Source of the DNA: CAYMUR01 sp964393615
GTDB taxonomy: Bacteria; Planctomycetota; Planctomycetia; Pirellulales; Pirellulaceae
Length of the DNA: 64,000 bases
NCBI GenBank assembly: GCA_964393615.1
Contig: CAYMUR010000002.1
Span: forward strand, 62,001-126,000
Direction of reading: 5' to 3'
Part shown: one piece after another, positions 35,577 through 44,800 of the stretch
How positions within the stretch are numbered: position 1 is the stretch's first letter
How the letters are laid out: each line of letters begins with the position of its first letter
Position numbers and translations under genes: made by a program
The notes under the pieces: model-generated
The model's database searches: none
The model's input: only the letters and a program-made list of their open reading frames with translations
What the model was told of the DNA's origin: nothing

Positions 35577-38500
35577 ATGTTTAAGAATAAGTTTATGGTT
35601 CCAAGCACAACGAATCTGAAGCCATTGGCCGGTCATGACTGGCGGCGCCGTTCACTTCAATTTCAGAAGTTAGAAGAACGGGTAGTGTTAGACAGCACCG
35701 TTGTGTTTAACGAACTGATGTACAACCCAGCAGGCAATTCTGATGACATGTTGGAATGGGTTGAACTGCACAATCAGTTGTCCGTCAACATGGATATCTC
35801 GGATTGGAAACTAGAAGGAGGAATACAGTACATATTTCCAGATGAAACAGTCGTAGAGGGCCACTCCTATCTTGTGATTGCTGTCGATCCTTTGGCTTTG
35901 ACAATGGACACGGGTTATGACCGAGCACTAGGGCCTTACGATGGTCGGCTCAACAATAGCGGCGATGCATTGCGCTTGGTCAACAATGACGGTCGCCTGA
36001 TGGACACTTTACAGTTTGACGATGGAGGTGAATGGCCTGTAGCTTCCGATGGTTCGGGGGCGACGTTAATGAAGATAGATGAACAGACTGCCAGTACGGT
36101 GTCGCTGAACTGGACGTTCAGTCCGCAGGTTGGAGGAAGTCCGGGTGTTGAAAACATTGTTGACATAGACAGTGTTTCGCCGGTTCATTTGTTGTCGATG
36201 AATGAAATGGGATCGAGTACAGCGTCTGAGTTTTGGGTAGAGTTGCAGAATGATGCGGATGTGGCCATCGACGTAACCGGATTTGAATTAACTGCTACGG
36301 GTGAGTCTGGCGGCACTTATGTTTTTCCCGCAGAAACCATACCGGCAGGGAGTTTTCTGGTTGTGACGAACCAGGAACTCGGTTTTCGGCCATCCAATGG
36401 TGAGAAACTATTCTTCTATTCACCGCATCAAGAACAAATTGTGGATGGCCGTCTGGTAAGCGAACAACTGCGCGGACGGTATGAGCCATTTGGTGATCAA
36501 TGGCTGTATCCCGAAGTAGCCACACCGGGAACTGCCAACAGCTTCGCCTTGCATGACGAGATTGTAATCAATGAGGTCATGTTTCATCCATTTGATTTTA
36601 GGACGGATGCAGTGACTTCGCAGCGGGTTCGCACGGGAATGTCAGCCACCGCTTTGGTTCCCGATGACGCTACCTTGGAAACAGCTTGGCGGGGAGGTAA
36701 TGAGCCATTCAATGACTCAGCGTGGCGTACCGGTACTACGGGTGTTGGGTATGACAGCATACAGATTGGTGTAGCACCCATTACCCATTGGACATTTGAT
36801 ACGCTTATCGAAGAGGGAACGGTTGTTCCTGACGAGCAGGGAAATTATGCCGCTACCGTATCAGGAGCCACGATCACGTCCGGAGGAGGAGGGCGTTTTG
36901 GAGAAGCATTATCGTTTGATGGTGACAATGACTATGTTTCTCCGGGCGTCGTGGCGGAGCTAGTGAATCCTTCCGTGTTTTCTCTTTCACTGTGGTTCCA
37001 ACGTAGCAAAGATCATGCCGACGAATTGGAAGCTACCAATCACTCGGTAAATAATGTACTCATCGCCCAGGCATCATCAGAGGCTAACGATAATCTCGAA
37101 ATTGGTACCGAGAATGAATATCTTGAGGTCTACCTGGATACCGAAGAAATGGGTGGACCCATTCCACCTGTACGGGAAGCAGTATCCATCCAGAACAATC
37201 AGTGGCATCACCTGGTACTGGTTTACGACAGTAGTGCCTTGTATGAGCTTGCCCTTTATGTGGATGGCAGGTTAGTCGCTGCCTATGAGGAATGGGGAGG
37301 ACTGGTTACAGACAGCTTCTCCGCCCCTTTTACAATTGGATTGTCCCGGCCCGCTGATAATACCTGGGGGGACTTCGAAGGACTAATCGACGACGTAGCG
37401 ATTTGGGACGTTGCTCTTGATAGGAACCATGTTGCCGCATTGTTTGGAGGAGTGCCACCATCGCTGTTTGTGCGCTCTGTCGATCTACCCATTGCTTATT
37501 GGGCCTTTGATGAACTACGGGAAGACAGCAGTATCGCGCCGGATGAAATGGGTAAATATGACGGAGCCGTTTCTGGTGCCGTGATTACGGCCGGTGGTCA
37601 AGGGCGTTTTGGCGAGGCATTATTCTTCGACGGAGACAATGATTATGTTTCCCCGGGGATCGTTGAGGAATTCGTCAGTCCTGCCGCGTTTTCCGCGTCG
37701 CTTTGGTTCCGCCGGGAAAAGAATCATGTGGACGAGTTGTCCATGACTAACCACGCGGTCAACAATGTTCTACTTGCGCAGTCGTCCGACGGGTCCAACG
37801 ATAATTTGGAAATAGGTAGCGAAAATGAATTTCTTGAAGTCTATTTAGATTCCGAAGAATTAGGTGGTCCAGTTTCACCAATACGCGAACCGGCTGCAAT
37901 CCAGAATGGTGTCTGGCATCACTTGGTCATGACCTATAACAGCGATACTAGTGATGATCCATTTGAGACCAAGTTGTATCTCGATGGATCGCTGGTCACT
38001 CAATTAGAAGAGTGGGGGGGACCTGTAAACGATAGCGGGATATCACCACTGAGTATTGGCTTGGCACGCCCGGACGAATCTGAAACAGGAGATTTCGAAG
38101 GTTTGATCGATGATGTGGCGCTATGGGATACCGCCTTGGACGCCAGTCACGTTTCGGCGTTGTTTGCCGGAACGTCACCACTACGATTGAACAACTATTC
38201 ACAACAGATTGGTCTCAATGTGCTCAGTGATGCGAGCATGGTTGAAGAATCAACGTCTGTTTATGTACGCCTGCCGTTTGAGGTCGAGCAGCCGGATACG
38301 GTGGTATCACTTTCACTCAACATGCAGTTCAATGATGCGTTTGTCGCTTATATCAATGGCAGCGAGGTGGCGCGAAGCAACGTATCTGGCGACCCCTCCT
38401 GGAACACTTCTGCACTTTCTAGTCGATCTACTAGGGATGCTTTGCATGCGGTGGAATTTCCTATTGAAAATCGGCCGGGATTGCTGCATCGCGGAAACAA

Positions 38501-41500
38501 TATGCTGGCTATTCATGGGATGAAGCACGACGCTAACCGAGGTGCTTTTCTTTTGTTGCCTGAGTTAGACGTCACCGTTCAACCACGTTCGTTACCAGAA
38601 TGGTTGGAACTTTATAATACGAGTTCAAGCGAGGTTGACTTAACAGGTTGGTCATTGGAAGGTGGCATTGATTATGTGTTTCCAGCCGGTACCGTAATCT
38701 TGCCAGACAGTTATCTGGTAGTAGCCAAAGATGCTGACATGATGACTCAGGTAGATCCACGGATTGATGCCATCGGGTCCTTTTCAGGATCGTTAGACAA
38801 TCGTGATGATCGCATTGTTTTAACAGACGCCAATAAGAATCCTGTCGACGAAGTACATTATTATGATGGCGGGCGCTGGCCAGAGTTGGCAGATGGCGGT
38901 GGTTCGAGTTTGGAATTACAGAATCCGTTAGCGGACAACTCAAAAGCCGAGGTTTGGGCGGCCAGTGCTGAATCAGAAAAGTCAGGATGGATTCGCTATA
39001 CGGTTCGTCGAGTTTCTTCACAGGATGTAGCTGGTGCAACGGCGATGTTCAACGAGTTTATCTTTGGCCTGCTAGACAGTGGTGAGTTTCTCATCGACGA
39101 CATTATGGTCGTGCAAGATCCTGATGGGGAACCACATCAGTTGATTCAGAATGGAACCTTTGAAAAGGATGTTCTTGGTGGATCTCCTGAAACATGGAGA
39201 CTGATCGGTAACCATCGTGGTACGGTGGTGGTTGACCCGCAAATTCCCCACAACAAGGTACTGCACGTCATTGCAGCAGGCGCACAGGCGTACGTCCATG
39301 ATCACGCCGAAACGACGTTTGTCAATAATCAACAGATTGTGTCTGGTGCGGTGTACGAGATTTCTTTCCGTGCCAAATGGCTTGCGGGCAACAGTCAGTT
39401 GAACAGCCGATTGTACTTTAATCGCATTTCGACGACGGTCGTCCTTGACGTCCCGCAGTTAACAGGAACACCCGGTACACAAAATTCGACATACCAAGCC
39501 AATGTTGGACCTACTTTCGATAGTTTTGGACATTTTCCCATCATTCCTCTCCGTCACCAGGACGTGACGGTCTCGGTGAGAGCCGAAGATCCCGACGGTG
39601 TTGATGTGGTAACACTTTGGTGGAACGAACGGGGCTCGGATTGGCGGACTGTTGTCATGCAGTTGGGAAAGGATGGAGTTTATCGAGGGACTATTCCACG
39701 CCACAATCCGAATAGTGAAATACAGTTTTATGTAGAAGGTCAGGACACTTTGGGAGTGAAGTCAAGCTACCCGGCTGCCGGCGCTGATTCGCGTGCTCTG
39801 TACCAAGTTCATAACGGAAGTGGCGCTTCCACCGGAATCGATGAATTCCGGATCATCATGCTTCCTGCCGAAAAACAGCTTTTAATGGCAGACGTGAACA
39901 GGATGAGCAATCACTTTCTTCCAATGACCCTTGTCCATAATGAGCAGGCATTCTATGACGTGAGTGTTCGCCTGGTTGGTAGCCGTTGGATACGTCCCAA
40001 CAGTGGTTACAAGGTGCGTTTTCATCCAGATCATGCGTTGTACGGTGTACATGAATCGGTTCGGTTTGACTTGAACGGACTTGCCGAAATTGTCATGAAA
40101 CAAATGGTTAACCGAGCGGGTGGCACCAAGTCGAGTATGTACGATGACATTGCATTTCTGCGATCTCCTAATAGCGGGCACACGCATACAGTGCTGGTAA
40201 ATCTGGCACGTTACGAAAGTCTTTTTCTGGACGAGCAGTTTGTAAATGGTGCGGAGGGAACCAAATTTGAATTGGACGATGTAACGCTTCCCACCAATCC
40301 GCGTGGCGGCATCGAAGGTTTGAAGACGGGAACCGAAGTGGTTACAAGTGCCGATATTGGTGTCAGTTCAGCGACAGTACAGGCACTAGGGGACGACCCA
40401 GAGTTTTATCGTGGTCATCTGCTGATTAAGAGCCAGAGGGCAAAAGATGACTACGATTCGATTGTGGCATTAGCACAGGCGATTCACAAAAGTGGCGATG
40501 AGTTGTTCGAGGCCACGAATGAGATCATGGATGTTGATCTCTGGATGCGACACTATGCCCAGCAGTCCTATTTAGGTAACTGGGACACCTACGGTTTTTC
40601 AAGACCTAAAAACTTGCGCATTTATTTTCGTCCGCAGGATGGCAAAGCCATTCCTTTTTTCTGGGACTGCGATTTGTGTAACTTTACCGAGCCGCTTTTC
40701 AAGTACACGGAACCAACTTCTCGATTAGACGAAATTCGGGATCTACCAGCCAATATACGTCTCTTCTGGGGTCATATGTTGGATTTAATTCAACGGTCGT
40801 TTAATGAGGAATATGTAAGTGTGTGGGCGGCGCATTACGGGTTATTAGCTAACCAGGAAACACATGGTGGCGACGAAAATTTTATGGAAATCGCGTCCTC
40901 GACTCGGTTTCGTTCCAACCAGGCTTTGGCCCAGATTAATTCGTCAATACCGCAAGTTCCCTTCAAAATCATGACCAATGACGGCGCATCGATACAACTC
41001 GATCAGTCGACTGCCATTTTGGAGGGTACGGGATGGATTAATGTTCGCCAGATACGTCTGGCTGCAACCACAGCTGCATTGGATGTTGAGTGGACAGATC
41101 GGACTACCTGGAAGGTGAGTATTCCTGTCGCCTTTGGCGAGAACGAAATTGTTTTAGAGGCATTTGATTACCAAAATCGAATCATTGGTTCAGAAACGAT
41201 TCACATTCATACAACTGCTAACAATCCCATTGAAGATAGTCTGAGGATTGTTGAGATCAACTACAATCCCTACGAACCTACTGCGGACGAGTTGGACGTC
41301 GATCCCACACTGGACAATGACGATTTTGAATTCATTGAAATTGCCAATGCCGGTGATGCAGTCGTTAGCTTACAGGACGTTCGGTTGGTAGGTGGTGTTC
41401 AGTTTGCGTTTCCAGTCGTGCAATTGCAGCCCGGCCAGCGGGGGGTCGTAGTCAAGGATATGAATGCTTTTTCACTCCGCTATGGAAGTGTTGAAAACAT

Positions 41501-44500
41501 ACTGGGCCAGTACGAAGGTAGTTTGTCCAATGGTGGAGAAGGTTTGACATTAGTTCTGGGAACCAAGCCGGTGCTGGAATTTGTCTACAGCGACGATGAA
41601 CCTTGGCCCGAGCGTGCGGATGGAATTGGCGCATCGTTGGAATTGATTGCGCCAGCTGATTCGATAGGGGATGTTTACCGTGAATTCTATAGTTGGCGTG
41701 GCAGTACGGAGATGGGAGGTTCTCCCGGCGGCCCCGGTATGGGACCTGTTGGTGTAGTGGTCAACGAAGTCCTTTCCCGACCGGATGCGTCAGCTAACGA
41801 TGTGATTGAATTATATAATGCAACAGATTCTGCCATGGATGTTGGAGGATGGTTGTTGAGTGATTCGTCAAAGCAATTCGACAAGTATGAATTACCTGTT
41901 GGAACGATCATCCCAGCTCATGGTTACTTGCTACTAGACGAAAACGATTTTAATGATAGTGGCGATCCGTCACGTAATTTTGCACTCAATGGTGCCGATG
42001 GTGACGATGTCTGGCTGGTGGAGCCTGCAGCAGACGGCGTACGGCCTAACCGGTTTATTGACGACGTTGTGTTTGGTGCTACCCCAATGAACGAGTCGCT
42101 TGGGCGGTGGCCGAATGCAACGGGTAGGTTTGTGCCTTTGGCTGTCAGTACTTTGGGGGAACCGAACAGTGTTCCCCGCATTGGACCGGTGGTTATCAGC
42201 GAGTTGATGTACAATCCACTTGCCCCTTCAGACGGTTCGGACGCTACCATGTTAGAATTTGTGGAAATTTACAACCCAACGGCTAGAGCAATCGATTTAA
42301 GTCGGTGGGAAGTTGATGGGATTAACTTTCAGTTTGCTTCCGGTACCAGTCTTGGTCCTGCTGAACTGTTAGTGTTAGTCCCGTTTGATCCGCTTAATAA
42401 CGTGGTAGCCACTACGGACTTTGAAAATGTTTATCAAGTCGATATGACTGCCAGCGCAGTACAATATCTCGGACCATATGAAGGCCGCCTCGCCAATGAA
42501 GGCGAGGGCGTGACGTTGTTCCGTGCTGATACAGGGTGGTTGGACACGTTGTCGCTTTTCGTCGAGGACCAAGTATTTTACGATGACACCCTACCCTGGC
42601 CGCTGGAAGCCGATGGGAGCGGACAGTCTTTGCACCGCCGTCGAGTGGATGCGTGGGGTAATGATCCGGATGCCTGGATCGGACGATTGGCGAGTCCTGG
42701 CCGAATGAGACCACGAGAATTTCATGTTTCACAACCCCTTACAAAGGGCATTGGGGAAATAGGGCATATCAATACGGTTACCCATGAACCTCAAACGGTG
42801 ACATTGATTCAAAGTTATGCGAATCCGGTAGTGTTTGCACAGTCTGCTTCATTTGTTGGTGCCGATCCAATTATCGTACGGGTGAGCAATGTACAATCGA
42901 ACCAGTTCAATATTCGTGTGGTGGAACCTTCTAACTTGAATGGTTTGCACAACGCACAAGAAGCAGTTAGTTACCTGGTCGTCGAGGCAGGTAATCATTT
43001 ACTGTCAGATGAGACACAGTTGGAGGTGGGCCTGTTAGTGACTAGTGCGACTGTTGGCAAGGTTCTCTCGTCACCCATGTGGGAGAACGTGACTTTTGTG
43101 GACTCATTTTCTGTACCACCGGTCGTTATCAGTCAAGCACAGACGATCGCAGGGAAGGATTTTCTCTCCACGCGCCACACCTCTATCACCGAGGACGAGT
43201 TTTATGTGGCATTGCAGCAGGAGGAGCAAAGTCCGGAACCCCACATGGCAGAAACCGTTGGTTATTTGGCGATAAAGCCAGGCTCGGGGACATGGAATGG
43301 AATGTTGTACGAAGCGCAGACGACACCAGCGAATTATGTGGAACTATTTACTCCCCTTGCATTCGACCAACATTACACTTCCGAGCCAAATATTATCACG
43401 TCATTGGCCAGCTATCATGGCAGTGACAATGCACATTTGCGATATCAGAATTTGACAGCAGCCAGTATTGAATTAAAGGTCGAAGAGGATACGACACGCG
43501 ACACGGAAATTGAACATGTACCTGAAAGCGCGGCCTACTTGGCGGTTGATGGCAGCGGATCGTTGACGGCTCTCGCGACAACGGTGGGCGATGGTCAAAA
43601 CCACGAGTTTTTAATCGAAACAGTAGAAACAAGCTCCATTCATGATATAAATGTCACCCTAGAACTGGTTCACAGCAGTGTCGAGGATTTGGATATTTTT
43701 CTGGAAGCACCTGACAGTACAACGGTGGAATTGTTTTCAGATGTGAACAGCCATAGCAATATCGTCAAGGTGATTTTAGACGATGAGGCATTCCAATCGC
43801 TCACGGAGACTACGGCACCGCTGTTAGGGCGTTTTCGACCAGAAGGTTCATTGCGAGAATTTGTTGGCAAGCACGTGAATGGAATATGGACGTTGCACGT
43901 TACAGATGATATGAGTAACGACAAGGAAGGCACACTGATTCGGTGGTCATTGGACATCGAACTGGCGCCTAGTGTTCTGGGAAATCTAAATTTTGATAGC
44001 GAGTTAAATGCGGTAGATATTGACCTTTTGTTTGCGAAACAAAGTTCCGACGATCCCATGTTCGACTTGGATGGTGACGGGAACGTGGACCGACAAGACG
44101 TGAACCATTTAGTACAGGATATTATGGGTAAACGGTTTGGTGATGCTGATTTTGACCAGGACGTGGACATTGTTGACTTTGGAATTTTGGTCAGTCATTT
44201 TGGCACATACAAACCCGGTGTTGCGCCCGGTTGGGGAGATGGAAACTTCGATGGGGACAGGGATGTGGACATAATGGACTTTAACCGATTGGTGAATAAT
44301 TTTTCTCCATTAGGCTATGGTCCCATGGACACTTTGATGGTGGCAAATGCGGTGGCACTGCGGAGCGACTCTCCGAGCGAGCCAATGCACAAGGTGGTGA
44401 AATCCGATAGGTTGTACCAGACCGACATCCGTACACTGCCAGACAACCGTCCGACAAACAGTATGGACGCCGTCGACGAGGAATTTGTTTTCGTAGACCG

Positions 44501-44552
44501 GTATTTTAGATCCTCAAGGCGCATGCCATTCAAATGGTTTGAAAAGGAATGA
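35577..44552 (+). CDS. Second giant modular surface protein, paralogue of the preceding one
   Basis: 2991 residues from the ATG at 35577 (35595 is an alternative; neither has a strong ribosome site). N-terminal box FQKLEERVVLDS (~32-43). Approximate modules: lamin-tail 43-190 and 203-320; LamG 399-622 and 637-865 (diverged from each other); sandwich 892-1000; lamin-tail 1006-1120; carbohydrate-binding-like 1142-1282 (FEKDVLGGSPETWRLIG, YEISFRAKW); Ig-like 1312-1400; CotH-like 1422-1795 (VSVRLVGSRWIRPNSGYKVR, PFFWDCDLCNF); lamin-tail 1888-2030, 2058-2190 and 2203-2370; H-lectin-like 2388-2660; P-domain 2688-2795; dockerin-like 2800-2915 (DLDGDGNVDRQDV); and a FVDRYFRSSR box near 2970. Same order as the upstream protein outside the middle, so an ancient tandem duplication. 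Predicted surface or secreted. Confidence 0.88.
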   Translation: MFKNKFMVPSTTNLKPLAGHDWRRRSLQFQKLEERVVLDSTVVFNELMYNPAGNSDDMLEWVELHNQLSVNMDISDWKLEGGIQYIFPDETVVEGHSYLVIAVDPLALTMDTGYDRALGPYDGRLNNSGDALRLVNNDGRLMDTLQFDDGGEWPVASDGSGATLMKIDEQTASTVSLNWTFSPQVGGSPGVENIVDIDSVSPVHLLSMNEMGSSTASEFWVELQNDADVAIDVTGFELTATGESGGTYVFPAETIPAGSFLVVTNQELGFRPSNGEKLFFYSPHQEQIVDGRLVSEQLRGRYEPFGDQWLYPEVATPGTANSFALHDEIVINEVMFHPFDFRTDAVTSQRVRTGMSATALVPDDATLETAWRGGNEPFNDSAWRTGTTGVGYDSIQIGVAPITHWTFDTLIEEGTVVPDEQGNYAATVSGATITSGGGGRFGEALSFDGDNDYVSPGVVAELVNPSVFSLSLWFQRSKDHADELEATNHSVNNVLIAQASSEANDNLEIGTENEYLEVYLDTEEMGGPIPPVREAVSIQNNQWHHLVLVYDSSALYELALYVDGRLVAAYEEWGGLVTDSFSAPFTIGLSRPADNTWGDFEGLIDDVAIWDVALDRNHVAALFGGVPPSLFVRSVDLPIAYWAFDELREDSSIAPDEMGKYDGAVSGAVITAGGQGRFGEALFFDGDNDYVSPGIVEEFVSPAAFSASLWFRREKNHVDELSMTNHAVNNVLLAQSSDGSNDNLEIGSENEFLEVYLDSEELGGPVSPIREPAAIQNGVWHHLVMTYNSDTSDDPFETKLYLDGSLVTQLEEWGGPVNDSGISPLSIGLARPDESETGDFEGLIDDVALWDTALDASHVSALFAGTSPLRLNNYSQQIGLNVLSDASMVEESTSVYVRLPFEVEQPDTVVSLSLNMQFNDAFVAYINGSEVARSNVSGDPSWNTSALSSRSTRDALHAVEFPIENRPGLLHRGNNMLAIHGMKHDANRGAFLLLPELDVTVQPRSLPEWLELYNTSSSEVDLTGWSLEGGIDYVFPAGTVILPDSYLVVAKDADMMTQVDPRIDAIGSFSGSLDNRDDRIVLTDANKNPVDEVHYYDGGRWPELADGGGSSLELQNPLADNSKAEVWAASAESEKSGWIRYTVRRVSSQDVAGATAMFNEFIFGLLDSGEFLIDDIMVVQDPDGEPHQLIQNGTFEKDVLGGSPETWRLIGNHRGTVVVDPQIPHNKVLHVIAAGAQAYVHDHAETTFVNNQQIVSGAVYEISFRAKWLAGNSQLNSRLYFNRISTTVVLDVPQLTGTPGTQNSTYQANVGPTFDSFGHFPIIPLRHQDVTVSVRAEDPDGVDVVTLWWNERGSDWRTVVMQLGKDGVYRGTIPRHNPNSEIQFYVEGQDTLGVKSSYPAAGADSRALYQVHNGSGASTGIDEFRIIMLPAEKQLLMADVNRMSNHFLPMTLVHNEQAFYDVSVRLVGSRWIRPNSGYKVRFHPDHALYGVHESVRFDLNGLAEIVMKQMVNRAGGTKSSMYDDIAFLRSPNSGHTHTVLVNLARYESLFLDEQFVNGAEGTKFELDDVTLPTNPRGGIEGLKTGTEVVTSADIGVSSATVQALGDDPEFYRGHLLIKSQRAKDDYDSIVALAQAIHKSGDELFEATNEIMDVDLWMRHYAQQSYLGNWDTYGFSRPKNLRIYFRPQDGKAIPFFWDCDLCNFTEPLFKYTEPTSRLDEIRDLPANIRLFWGHMLDLIQRSFNEEYVSVWAAHYGLLANQETHGGDENFMEIASSTRFRSNQALAQINSSIPQVPFKIMTNDGASIQLDQSTAILEGTGWINVRQIRLAATTAALDVEWTDRTTWKVSIPVAFGENEIVLEAFDYQNRIIGSETIHIHTTANNPIEDSLRIVEINYNPYEPTADELDVDPTLDNDDFEFIEIANAGDAVVSLQDVRLVGGVQFAFPVVQLQPGQRGVVVKDMNAFSLRYGSVENILGQYEGSLSNGGEGLTLVLGTKPVLEFVYSDDEPWPERADGIGASLELIAPADSIGDVYREFYSWRGSTEMGGSPGGPGMGPVGVVVNEVLSRPDASANDVIELYNATDSAMDVGGWLLSDSSKQFDKYELPVGTIIPAHGYLLLDENDFNDSGDPSRNFALNGADGDDVWLVEPAADGVRPNRFIDDVVFGATPMNESLGRWPNATGRFVPLAVSTLGEPNSVPRIGPVVISELMYNPLAPSDGSDATMLEFVEIYNPTARAIDLSRWEVDGINFQFASGTSLGPAELLVLVPFDPLNNVVATTDFENVYQVDMTASAVQYLGPYEGRLANEGEGVTLFRADTGWLDTLSLFVEDQVFYDDTLPWPLEADGSGQSLHRRRVDAWGNDPDAWIGRLASPGRMRPREFHVSQPLTKGIGEIGHINTVTHEPQTVTLIQSYANPVVFAQSASFVGADPIIVRVSNVQSNQFNIRVVEPSNLNGLHNAQEAVSYLVVEAGNHLLSDETQLEVGLLVTSATVGKVLSSPMWENVTFVDSFSVPPVVISQAQTIAGKDFLSTRHTSITEDEFYVALQQEEQSPEPHMAETVGYLAIKPGSGTWNGMLYEAQTTPANYVELFTPLAFDQHYTSEPNIITSLASYHGSDNAHLRYQNLTAASIELKVEEDTTRDTEIEHVPESAAYLAVDGSGSLTALATTVGDGQNHEFLIETVETSSIHDINVTLELVHSSVEDLDIFLEAPDSTTVELFSDVNSHSNIVKVILDDEAFQSLTETTAPLLGRFRPEGSLREFVGKHVNGIWTLHVTDDMSNDKEGTLIRWSLDIELAPSVLGNLNFDSELNAVDIDLLFAKQSSDDPMFDLDGDGNVDRQDVNHLVQDIMGKRFGDADFDQDVDIVDFGILVSHFGTYKPGVAPGWGDGNFDGDRDVDIMDFNRLVNNFSPLGYGPMDTLMVANAVALRSDSPSEPMHKVVKSDRLYQTDIRTLPDNRPTNSMDAVDEEFVFVDRYFRSSRRMPFKWFEKE

Positions 44553-44800
44553 TAAATTCAGGATGTCGATGAAACGATGTATCACACACAAGAGAAGGAA
44601 GATCGTCATGACCGGACGTCCTGCTGGGAGTCTATGATAGCGGATAGGTCTCTTATATTTGATCTTATTACAGTGTTCGGTTGCCCGGTCACGTGGATAC
44701 TCAGTCAATGTCCAGTGAATCTGTTTGTTGTGGCAAGTTGAATTGAACGTTGGCTGGTGTGATAATAATCACTTCGACGGTGAGCTAAGGAAAATATTTG

